A stretch of DNA of 15,852 nt from SIG603 sp964369215. GTDB lineage: Bacteria > Bacillota > Clostridia > Oscillospirales > Acutalibacteraceae. This document shows, one piece after another, positions 1 to 7,156 of the stretch. A program made the position numbers and the translations under genes. Under the pieces are notes generated by a model that was given only the letters and a program-made list of their open reading frames with translations, was not told the DNA's origin and did no database searches. The DNA lies in the NCBI GenBank assembly GCA_964369215.1, contig CAYJEZ010000057.1:1-15852 (forward strand), given 5' to 3'. Position 1 is the stretch's first letter, and each line of letters begins with the position of its first letter.

Positions 1-3
1 AAA

Positions 4-1917
4 ATGACTACAGCACAAGCTATAGTGAAATTTTTGGATAATCAATTTGTTTCTCAAGATGGCATAGAAACAAAGTTTGTAGATGGAGTTTTTACAGTTT
101 TCGGGCATGGAATAGTTTGCGGATTAGGGCAAGCATTAGATGAAAACCCAGGCGAGTTAAAAGTTTATCAAGGTAAAAATGAGCAAGGAATGTGCCATGT
201 AGCTGCTGGTTTTGCAAAACAAAACAATCGCAAAAAAATAATTGCTTGTGCGTCTTCTATTGGGCCAGGTGCTGCAAATATGGTAACGGCTGTAGCAACA
301 GCAACTGTAAACAATATACCATTATTGGTTTTTACAGGTGACAGCTTCTCAACTCGCCAACCAGACCCTGTGCTACAACAAATTGAACAACCATATAATT
401 TATCGATTACAACCAGCGATGCCTTTAAGCCTGTTACAAGATACTTTGATAGAGTATATCGCCCAGAGCAAGCAATGTCTGCACTAATAAATGCTATGCG
501 AGCACTTACTGACGGCGCTAACACAGGCGGAGTTTGCATATCTTTACCACAAGATGTTCAAGGTGAGAGTTATGAATTTCCTCTTAGCTTTTTTAAGAAA
601 AGAGTGCATAAAATTACAAGACCTCAAGCAGATTTAGAACTTCTTGAAGAGGCTGTTCAAGTAATATCAAAAAAGAAAAAGCCAATTATTATTTGTGGCG
701 GCGGCGTGCGCTATTCACAAGCAGGTAAAGAGCTTATTGAATTTTGCGAAAAATTTAACATTCCATTTGGTGAGACTCAAGCAGGAAAAAGCTCAACTCC
801 ATCTTCTAGCAAATACAATTTAGGTGGAATTGGAGTTACAGGAAATGCCGCAGCGATAACTATGGCTAAAGAGGCAGATGTTGTTATCTCTATTGGTAGC
901 AGACTTTCTGACTTTACTACTGCGTCAAAAAGCTTGTTTGAGAACCCTGAGGTAGATTTTATCAATATTAATTTATCACAATTTCACGCATTAAAAATAG
1001 ATGCACTTCCACTTTGCGGAGACGCTAAAGCGGTTATAGTTCAACTTGCAAATGAGCTAGAAAAAGTAGGCTATAAATCTTCATACATAAATGAAATTGA
1101 TGAGGCAAATGCCTTGTGGGCAAAAGAGATGGATTACCTTGTGAATTTCAAGTATGGTGAGAATTTTGAACCTATTGTAAAGAGTAGACACGAGCCAACA
1201 ATCGAGGAGTTTGTTAAACTAACAAACGGTGTTTTAACGCAAACAAATGCAATTGGAATAATCAGAGAGACTATTGAAAAAGATGCTATTATAGTAGGTG
1301 CGTCTGGTTCATTACCGGGTTGTTTGCAAAGAATGTGGGAGACAGACGCGATAGATTCATATCACATGGAATACGGTTATTCTTGTATGGGTTATGAAAT
1401 TGCAGCTGCTTTAGGGGCGAAAATGGCTTGCCCTGAAACACAGGTTTATAGCATGGTAGGAGACGGAAGCTTTATGATGCTTCACTCAGAGCTTACTACA
1501 TCTCTTCAAGAGAATAGAAAAATTATCGTGTTATTATTCGATAATTGCGGATTTGGTTGTATAAACAACTTGCAAATGAGCAGTGGTATAGGCAATTTGG
1601 CAACAGAGTTTAGGTATAGAACAGATAGTGGAAAACAAGATGGAGATTTGATTTATACTGACTTTGCAATGGTTGCTAAAGGCTATGGCTTAGATTCTTA
1701 CTCTGCAAAAACGCCTGAAGAGTTAAAAATAGCCCTTGAAAAAGCTATGAAAAGTGAAAAATCAGTGCTGATTGACATGAAAGTTTTGCCAAAAACAATG
1801 ACAGACGGATATGGTGCATGGTGGCATGTTGGAATAGCTTCAACCTCAGAAAAAGAGGGAGTTAACAATACATTTAAAGCAAAAGAAGAGAATTTGAATA
1901 AAGCTAGAAGATATTAA
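4..1917 (+). CDS. iolD: 3D-(3,5/4)-trihydroxycyclohexane-1,2-dione hydrolase
   Basis: Thiamine diphosphate (TPP) enzyme that opens the ring of trihydroxycyclohexane-1,2-dione to 5-deoxyglucuronate in cytosolic myo-inositol catabolism. The 637 residues match the usual length of the family. The N-terminal TPP-binding half has the expected catalytic glutamate at E60 (KNEQG). A central domain covers roughly residues 210-350. The C-terminal half carries the Mg-TPP motif starting GDGS at 486-489 and continuing to DNCGFG. The ATG is 4 bases from the window edge, so its ribosome binding site is out of view. The TAA is followed 13 bp later by iolE, whose GGAGG lies in that spacer, so the two are co-transcribed. 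The operon promoter and any earlier iol genes must lie upstream of the window. The family call is firm because it is directly followed by iolE and iolA. Confidence 0.95.
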   Translation: MTTAQAIVKFLDNQFVSQDGIETKFVDGVFTVFGHGIVCGLGQALDENPGELKVYQGKNEQGMCHVAAGFAKQNNRKKIIACASSIGPGAANMVTAVATATVNNIPLLVFTGDSFSTRQPDPVLQQIEQPYNLSITTSDAFKPVTRYFDRVYRPEQAMSALINAMRALTDGANTGGVCISLPQDVQGESYEFPLSFFKKRVHKITRPQADLELLEEAVQVISKKKKPIIICGGGVRYSQAGKELIEFCEKFNIPFGETQAGKSSTPSSSKYNLGGIGVTGNAAAITMAKEADVVISIGSRLSDFTTASKSLFENPEVDFININLSQFHALKIDALPLCGDAKAVIVQLANELEKVGYKSSYINEIDEANALWAKEMDYLVNFKYGENFEPIVKSRHEPTIEEFVKLTNGVLTQTNAIGIIRETIEKDAIIVGASGSLPGCLQRMWETDAIDSYHMEYGYSCMGYEIAAALGAKMACPETQVYSMVGDGSFMMLHSELTTSLQENRKIIVLLFDNCGFGCINNLQMSSGIGNLATEFRYRTDSGKQDGDLIYTDFAMVAKGYGLDSYSAKTPEELKIALEKAMKSEKSVLIDMKVLPKTMTDGYGAWWHVGIASTSEKEGVNNTFKAKEENLNKARRY

Positions 1918-1930
1918 TTGGAGGATACTT

Positions 1931-2979
1931 ATGATAGATTATAATAAAGTAATGCTTGGGATTGCTCCTATTGCATGGACAAATGACGATATGCCTGACT
2001 TAGGAAGTCAAAACAGCTTTGAACAATGCATAAGCGAGGCAGCTCTTGCAGGGTTTCAAGGAACAGAAGTTGGAAATAAATATCCAAGAGATGTTGAAGT
2101 TTTGAAAAAGCATTTAGAACTTAGAAACCTAAAAATCGCAAGTGCATGGTTTAGCTCTTTTATTTTAACAAAACCTTTTGCAGAAGTAGCAAAAGATTTT
2201 ATAGAGCACAGAGATTTTTTACATGCTATGGGCGCAAAGGTAGTTGTGGTTTCTGAGCAGAGCTATAGTATTCAAGGCGAGATGGATACTCCTGTATTTG
2301 AAGAAAAATATGAACTAGCAGGAGATGAATGGGAATTATTAGCTAGTGGACTTGATAAATTGGGTGAGCTTGCTTTAGAAAAAGACATGAAACTAGTTTT
2401 CCATCATCATATGGGCACTGTAGTTCAAACTATTCCTGAAGTTGACAAATTGATGGAAATGACAGATCCAGAGAAAGTGTTTTTGCTTTTTGACACAGGA
2501 CATTTAGCATATTCAGATGAAAACCCTATGGATATTTTAACAAAATATTTTTCAAGAATTAAACATGTGCATTTAAAAGATATTCGCCCAGAAGTTGTAA
2601 AAAAAGTAAAAGAAGATAGTTTAAGCTTTTTACAAGGTGTTCGATTAGGCACCTTTACTGTTCCTGGCGATGGAGCGATTGACTTTAAACCTGTTACAGA
2701 TTTCTTAGCGCAGAACTCTTACTCAGGCTGGCTATTAGTAGAGGCAGANNNNNNNNNNNNNNNNNNNNNNNNNNNNNNNNNNNNNNNNNNNNNNNNNNNN
2801 NNNNNNNNNNNNNNNNNNNNNNNNNNNNNNNNNNNNNNNNNNNNNNNNTTACAGATTTCTTAGCGCAGAACTCTTACTCAGGCTGGCTATTAGTAGAGGC
2901 AGAGCAAGACCCAGAACTTGCAAACCCTTTTGAATATGCACAAAAAGCCATGACATACATAAAAAAAATAACTCAATAA
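1931..2979 (+). CDS. iolE: myo-inosose-2 dehydratase, interrupted by an assembly gap
   Basis: Dehydrates 2-keto-myo-inositol (scyllo-inosose) to trihydroxycyclohexane-1,2-dione, the substrate of IolD. It is a metal-dependent TIM-barrel enzyme of the xylose isomerase-like superfamily. Visible signatures are H158-H160 (HHHMGT), D188-H191 in FDTGHLAYS, VHLKDIR and GDGAIDF. The reading frame runs 1931-2748, meets 100 N, then resumes in another frame. The 55 bases before the gap (2694-2748) are repeated exactly after it (2849-2903). Joining 2748 to 2904 keeps the frame and gives 297 residues, ending LVEAEQDPELANPFEYAQ and a short lysine-rich tail, with TAA at 2977-2979. That is a normal IolE length, so the gene is probably intact in the organism. 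GGAGG at about 1920-1924 sets the start. Confidence 0.93.
2694..2748 (+). repeat. 55-bp contig-end overlap, copy 1
   Basis: The last 55 bases before the first N run. They are identical to 2849-2903 and lie inside iolE. Read as a duplicated contig end rather than a biological repeat, because removing one copy plus the Ns restores the gene. Confidence 0.9.
2749..2848. other. Assembly gap of 100 N
   Basis: Exactly 100 N, the conventional size for a scaffold gap of unknown length. Because the flanking 55 bases are identical, the true distance is most simply an overlap with no missing sequence. Confidence 0.97.
2849..2903 (+). repeat. 55-bp contig-end overlap, copy 2
   Basis: Exact copy of 2694-2748 placed directly after the N run. 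It is followed by the genuine 3' end of iolE, in frame once the copies are merged. Confidence 0.9.
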
Positions 2980-3009
2980 AATTGAAATTACAACAGAATG
3001 GAGAAATAA

Positions 3010-3029
3010 CTTGAAAATAAATTTTCAAG
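3010..3029 (+). other. Intercistronic hairpin between iolE and iolA
   Basis: A perfect inverted repeat, CTTGAAAA-TAAA-TTTTCAAG (8-bp arms, 4-base loop), lies in the 84-bp iolE-iolA spacer. It has no adjoining T-run, so it looks more like an mRNA processing or stability hairpin than a terminator. Its function is inferred only. Confidence 0.5.
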
Positions 3030-3063
3030 TGACTGGTTTTATCAAGAAAGGATGGCCATTAGA

Positions 3064-4569
3064 ATGATTAATACACTGCCTTATTTTACTAATAATGAAT
3101 TTTTCACATCAAAAACAGAGAAGTATACAGAGGTATATAACCCCAGTACCGGAGAAGTTGCCGCAAAAGCTCCTTGCTGTACTGTTGATGAGATAGAAAC
3201 TGTAATACAAAATGCTAAAACAGCGTTTGAATCTTGGTCGAAAGTACCTGTAATTAAGCGCTCACAAATTCTCTTTAAAATAAGAGAGTTAATTGAAAGA
3301 GATTTAGACGAGTTAGCCCTTTTAGTTGCCACTGAGCACGGTAAAGTTTTAGAAGAAGCAATGGGTGATGTTTTAAAAGCAAAAGAGGCAACAGAACTTG
3401 CTTGCCAAGCTCCGTCGCTTATGATGGGCGAGTCACTTATGAATGCTTCAAAAGGCTTTGACACAGTTTTATACCGCGAGCCTATAGGCGTTTTTGCCGG
3501 TGTTGTTCCATTCAATTTTCCTGCAATGATACCAATGGGTTGGATGAGCCCACTTTGTATTGCTTGTGGTAACACAATTGTGCTAAAAGTGTCTTCCTCT
3601 ACTCCTAGAACTGCACTTAGATTTGCAGAGCTTTACAAAGAAGCTGGAGTGCCAGACGGTGTATTTAATATTGTTACATGCTCTAGAAATGAAGCAGAAT
3701 TGTTCTTAACTCACCCTGATATTAAAGGCGTGTCTTTTGTTGGTTCTACTTCGGTCGGTAAACACATATACTCAGTAGCAGCAGCTCATGGCAAAAGAGT
3801 TCAAGCACTTTGTGAAGCGAAAAACCATGCTTTTGTGTTAAAAGATGCACCAATAGAAAGAACAGCTGCGGGAATTATCAATGCCGCCTTTGGTTGTGCC
3901 GGAGAGCGTTGTATGGCGTTGCCTGTAGTAGTTGTTGAAGATGAAATTGCAGATGAGTTAGTAGCAAAATTAATTGAATTAGCTAGTGAGTTAAAAGTAG
4001 GCCCAGCATATGATAAAACTTCAAAATTAGGGCCTGTTATAAATCAATCACATAAAGAGAGTATATTAAAATGGATTGACACAGGAATTGAAGAGGGCGC
4101 TAAATTAGTGCTAGACGGACGTGGTGCAACTGTTGACGGATATGACGGAGGATTTTACCTTGCTCCAACAATTTTTGACCATGTAAAACCAGGAATGTCA
4201 GTGGGGGACAAAGAGATATTTGGGCCAGTGCTATGCGTGAAACGTGTTAGCGATTTCGAAGAAGGATTAAAAATCATGAACGATAATCCTTTTGCAAACG
4301 GCTCTGTTATTTACACACAAAACGGATACTTTGCACGAGAGTTTACCGAAAGAACACATGGTGGTATGGTAGGTGTTAATGTTGGTATTCCTGTGCCGAT
4401 TGGAATTTTCCCATTCTCTGGGCATAAAGACTCATTCTTTAGTGACTTGCACTGCCTAGGTAAAGACGCCTTCCGTTTTTATACTGAAAGTAAAACTGTT
4501 ACTACTCATTGGTTTACAGAGACAGAAAAGAAAAACACAAATGTATCTACTTGGGACGGAACTATATAA
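3064..4569 (+). CDS. iolA: Methylmalonate-semialdehyde dehydrogenase (CoA-acylating)
   Basis: NAD- and CoA-dependent aldehyde dehydrogenase that converts malonate semialdehyde, the last inositol-specific intermediate, to acetyl-CoA (methylmalonate semialdehyde to propionyl-CoA). From the start chosen here it has 501 residues. The Rossmann segment SFVGS is at 224-228, AKNH follows soon after, and the catalytic cysteine is C283 in GERCMA. The APSLMMG, PFNFP and PFSGHKDSFF stretches are typical of this aldehyde dehydrogenase branch. An ATG at 3052 is also in frame, but AGAAAGG (3045-3051) abuts it with no spacer. The same site is about 11-12 bases from the ATG at 3064, a spacing also seen at argG, so 3064 is preferred. 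It lies 84 bp after iolE and is probably in the same operon. Confidence 0.93.
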   Translation: MINTLPYFTNNEFFTSKTEKYTEVYNPSTGEVAAKAPCCTVDEIETVIQNAKTAFESWSKVPVIKRSQILFKIRELIERDLDELALLVATEHGKVLEEAMGDVLKAKEATELACQAPSLMMGESLMNASKGFDTVLYREPIGVFAGVVPFNFPAMIPMGWMSPLCIACGNTIVLKVSSSTPRTALRFAELYKEAGVPDGVFNIVTCSRNEAELFLTHPDIKGVSFVGSTSVGKHIYSVAAAHGKRVQALCEAKNHAFVLKDAPIERTAAGIINAAFGCAGERCMALPVVVVEDEIADELVAKLIELASELKVGPAYDKTSKLGPVINQSHKESILKWIDTGIEEGAKLVLDGRGATVDGYDGGFYLAPTIFDHVKPGMSVGDKEIFGPVLCVKRVSDFEEGLKIMNDNPFANGSVIYTQNGYFAREFTERTHGGMVGVNVGIPVPIGIFPFSGHKDSFFSDLHCLGKDAFRFYTESKTVTTHWFTETEKKNTNVSTWDGTI

Positions 4570-4591
4570 AATATTGCTTAAATTGTGAGGT

Positions 4592-5305
4592 GTGAATGAT
4601 ATAGAAATTAAGTTATTAGTGGATTATTTTCCTTTTTTACATGATTTGAATATTTTGAGTATCACAATTAGATTAGTTTTATGCATAATTTGCGGTGGTA
4701 TCGTAGGTTTAGAGAGAATACGTAAATCTAAACCTATGGGTATTCGCACACATGTAATAGTAACTATAGGGGCGACTATTACGATGATGACCAGCCAATA
4801 CATATCACAGCTTTATGAAACAGCAGACCCCGGCCGTTTAGGTGCACAAGTAGTTAGCGGTATCGGTTTTTTAGGAGCCGGAGCAATTATGATTAACAGC
4901 AGACATAAAGTAAAAGGTATTACAACTGCTGCTGGTTTGTGGACGAGTGCGTGCATTGGGCTTTCAATAGGCATTGGTTTTTATGAATTAGCTATTTTGG
5001 GTACTTTACTCATTCTGTTTACAGAGCTTGTTTTAGGTAAGTTAAATAATTATGTGCTAGCTAGTTCTCCGATAATGGAAATATATGTAGAGTTTAAAAA
5101 AATTGGGCATTTCAGTGATTTTATTACTAAAATTAAAGAATATGACATTGAGGTTACTGACATTGATTTAGTTGAAGGCACTCCTCCTAGCACTAATATT
5201 GGAGCTATAGTAACAATAAACACAAAGATGAGCACAGAAGAAAAAATGGAGTTTACAATGGCTATTAAAGAGATGAACGGAATTAAATTTGTAGAAAAAT
5301 TATAA
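4592..5305 (+). CDS. MgtC/SapB family membrane protein
   Basis: A 237-residue inner-membrane protein of the MgtC/SapB family. Several hydrophobic segments lie between about residues 20 and 145. They include the family signatures GGIVGLERIRKSKPMGIRTH and GIGFLGAGAI...KGITTAAGLW. The soluble C-terminal part, about 155-237, has the alternating pattern of an ACT-like domain. Family members are linked to magnesium limitation, membrane potential or acid stress, but the substrate is unsettled and none is inferred here. The start is GTG at 4592: an in-frame TGA at 4586-4588 excludes any earlier start, and GTGAGG lies just before it. Only 22 bp separate it from iolA, so it is probably read from the iol transcript, although no biochemical link to inositol is known. 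Confidence 0.88.
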   Translation: MNDIEIKLLVDYFPFLHDLNILSITIRLVLCIICGGIVGLERIRKSKPMGIRTHVIVTIGATITMMTSQYISQLYETADPGRLGAQVVSGIGFLGAGAIMINSRHKVKGITTAAGLWTSACIGLSIGIGFYELAILGTLLILFTELVLGKLNNYVLASSPIMEIYVEFKKIGHFSDFITKIKEYDIEVTDIDLVEGTPPSTNIGAIVTINTKMSTEEKMEFTMAIKEMNGIKFVEKL

Positions 5306-5397
5306 TTTTTAATTTTGCACTACATATAAGTATTTAGGGTAAGAAGTTGAATGACCATAATTTCTGCTATGTTTTAAGTTAATATACCATAAAGAAT

Positions 5398-5444
5398 AAA
5401 GAGCCGTGAAAAGTCAACTCAATTGACATTTTTCACGGCTCTTT
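5398..5444. terminator. Bidirectional Rho-independent terminator between mgtC-like gene and hisF
   Basis: A long stem formed by AAAGAGCCGTGAAAAGTCAA (5398-5417) and its near-perfect complement at 5423-5444, with a two-base bulge and a five-base loop. Read on the minus strand it is followed by TTTATTCTTT, so it suits termination after hisF. On the plus strand the T-tract is shorter (CTTTATAG), and it would end the iol-mgtC transcript. The convergent gene arrangement supports dual use. Confidence 0.8.
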
Positions 5445-5525
5445 ATAGTTAAAATTGGGTTTGACTATTTGCAGTGGTAGATTGGTGGTTTTGAGGTATA
5501 TTCATATAAGCAAATAAGCTATAGG

Positions 5526-6284
5526 TTATCTTCTAACACTAATTGATTTTTTGTGCAAATACTCTTTTAAGTCTTTAATTTCAATTTCTTTAAAATGGAA
5601 AAGCGATGCGGCTAAAGCAGCGTCCGCCTTGCCCACTGTCAAGGCATCGTAAAAATGTTCCATAGTTCCTGCACCACCTGAGGCTATAACTGGAATATTT
5701 ACAGCACCACACACAGCGTTTAGCATCTCTATATCAAAGCCAGCTTTGGTTCCGTCTGTGTCAATAGAATTAAGGCAAATCTCTCCCGCGCCAAGTTCTT
5801 CTACTTTTTTTGCCCATTGCACCGCATCTATTTTCATATCTAACCTGCCACCGTTAATATAAATTGTAAATTGCCCAAATTCATTTCTTTTAACGTCCAT
5901 TCCCACAACTACACACTGGCTACCGAAAACCTCTGACGCATCTTTTATAAGTTGAGGGTTTTTTACAGCAGAAGAATTTATTGATATTTTATCCGCCCCT
6001 GCCCTTAAGTAGTCTCTAAAATCGTCAACAGAAGAAATACCTCCACCCACACAAAGGGGAACAAATACATTCTTTGCCGTATTTCTAACTACATCTATAA
6101 TTGCTTTTCTGCCTTCGTGTGAGGCAGTAATATCATAAAAAACAAGTTCGTCAACACCTTGTTTATTATACTCAATAGCACATTCAACAGGGTCTCCTAC
6201 ATCTTTTATTCCTTCAAAATTCACACCCTTTACAACTCTTCCGTTTTTAACATCTAAGCAAGATATTATTCGTTTAGCGTGCAT
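5526..6284 (-). CDS. hisF: Imidazole glycerol phosphate synthase, cyclase subunit
   Basis: TIM-barrel cyclase subunit. It uses ammonia delivered by HisH to convert PRFAR into imidazole glycerol phosphate and AICAR, linking histidine and purine synthesis. The 252 residues are the standard length. The catalytic aspartates are in their canonical places: D11 in SCLDVKNG and D130 in VVGMDVKR. Phosphate-binding loops CVGGGI (about 78-83) and ASGGAG are present. Its ATG overlaps the 3' end of hisH by 11 bases, which suggests translational coupling, and GGTGG precedes the start. Nothing suggests the lipopolysaccharide-associated paralogues of this pair. Confidence 0.96.
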   Translation of the reverse strand: MHAKRIISCLDVKNGRVVKGVNFEGIKDVGDPVECAIEYNKQGVDELVFYDITASHEGRKAIIDVVRNTAKNVFVPLCVGGGISSVDDFRDYLRAGADKISINSSAVKNPQLIKDASEVFGSQCVVVGMDVKRNEFGQFTIYINGGRLDMKIDAVQWAKKVEELGAGEICLNSIDTDGTKAGFDIEMLNAVCGAVNIPVIASGGAGTMEHFYDALTVGKADAALAASLFHFKEIEIKDLKEYLHKKSISVRR

Positions 6285-6894
6285 TTTCGCTCACCACCTT
6301 TGCAAAATTTTTAATAATTTTAAGCCCTACTTCACCGCTTTTTTCTGGGTGAAACTGACATGCAAATACATTTCCTTTTTGAACAGCGGCACCAAATTGA
6401 ACAGCATAGTCTGTATGGGCAATAACAACATCTTCATGTGCTTTTACATAGTAAGAGTGAACAAAATAAACATAAGGGTTTTCTCCTAAATCGTAAAAAA
6501 GTGGAGAGTTTTTTTCACAACTTAAGCTGTTCCAACCCATATGAGGAACCTTTAAATCCTTATTTGTAGGGAATTTAATAACCTCACCTTTAATAATTCC
6601 TAAACCTTTAACGCCAACACTTTCTTCGCTTTTCTCAAAAAGCAGTTGCAACCCTAGGCAAATGCCTAAAAAAGGCTTGCCGCTATTTGCAAAATCTACT
6701 ATTGTTTGGCGCAAACCATTTTTGTCTATGTTATCCATAGCGTCTCCAAAAGAGCCAACCCCCGGCAAGATGACAGCTTTAGAGTTCTTAATAAGCTCAG
6801 GGTCACTGCTTAAAACAGTTTTTATGCCCAAAAAGTCAAAAGCGTTTTTAACGCTTGCTATATTTCCTGCACCATAGTCAATTATTGTTATCAT
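6274..6894 (-). CDS. hisH: Imidazole glycerol phosphate synthase, glutamine amidotransferase subunit
   Basis: Class I glutamine amidotransferase that hydrolyses glutamine and channels ammonia into HisF. The catalytic triad is visible as C79 in LGICLGLQ and H182/E184 in CQFHPEKSG. The oxyanion region PGVGSFGD is at about 44-51. The protein has 206 residues with the start at 6894, where AAAGGA (6905-6910) lies 10 bases upstream and the sequence begins MITIIDYGAGN as in other HisH proteins. The frame stays open to an ATG at 6958-6960, but that extension would run through the predicted -10 box and is rejected. It is the first gene of a two-gene unit with hisF. No other his genes are in view. Confidence 0.95.
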   Translation of the reverse strand: MITIIDYGAGNIASVKNAFDFLGIKTVLSSDPELIKNSKAVILPGVGSFGDAMDNIDKNGLRQTIVDFANSGKPFLGICLGLQLLFEKSEESVGVKGLGIIKGEVIKFPTNKDLKVPHMGWNSLSCEKNSPLFYDLGENPYVYFVHSYYVKAHEDVVIAHTDYAVQFGAAVQKGNVFACQFHPEKSGEVGLKIIKNFAKVVSENAR

Positions 6895-6948
6895 TTTTTG
6901 ACAATCCTTTCGTGTATGTAATATATAAATCCGATTTATCACATTAGC

Positions 6949-6977
6949 ATAGTAACACATTAAAGCGAGCTTGTCAA
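6949..6977 (-). promoter_or_regulatory. Sigma-A-type promoter of hisHF
   Basis: On the minus strand, a perfect -35 TTGACA (6972-6977) is separated by 17 bases from TACTAT (6949-6954). Transcription would start near 6940, leaving a leader of about 45 bases before hisH. Confidence 0.7.
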
Positions 6978-7108
6978 GTAATATTCTCGGTTATAATTTA
7001 ATTAGTTACACATAATAAGAAAAAACACGCTTAAATTAATAATGTAGTTAATTAATAAAAAGTACAAAAATGCAAGTAGATTTGATATATGATATATTTT
7101 TAAGAAAA

Positions 7109-7140
7109 ACGAGCCTAAAACATCTCTGTTTACGGCTCGT
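7109..7140 (-). terminator. Rho-independent terminator of the clpE transcript
   Basis: Arms ACGAGCC (7109-7115) and GGCTCGT (7134-7140) are extended by TAAAACA/TGTTTA with one bulge and a four-base loop. On the minus strand the stem is followed by TTTTTCTTAAAAA. It lies 17 bp past the clpE stop codon, as expected for an intrinsic terminator. Confidence 0.85.
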
Positions 7141-7156
7141 ATATTAATTTAATGGC

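Noticed and set aside
2694..2903. Tandem duplication or insertion event in iolE
   Set aside because: The identical 55-base length at both N gaps, and the perfect IolE obtained on merging, point to an assembly overlap.
3081..3575. 164-codon open frame on the minus strand
   Set aside because: It lies entirely opposite iolA, whose catalytic motifs are intact, and its translation has no recognisable domain. It is a shadow of the real gene.
5466..5516. TATTTGC/GCAAATA inverted repeat downstream of hisF
   Set aside because: Seven-base AT-rich arms 37 bases apart are easily found by chance, and the stronger terminator nearby explains the region.
6895..6960. N-terminal extension of HisH to the ATG at 6960
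   Set aside because: It contains the predicted -10 box, and the protein beginning at 6894 matches HisH with a good ribosome binding site.
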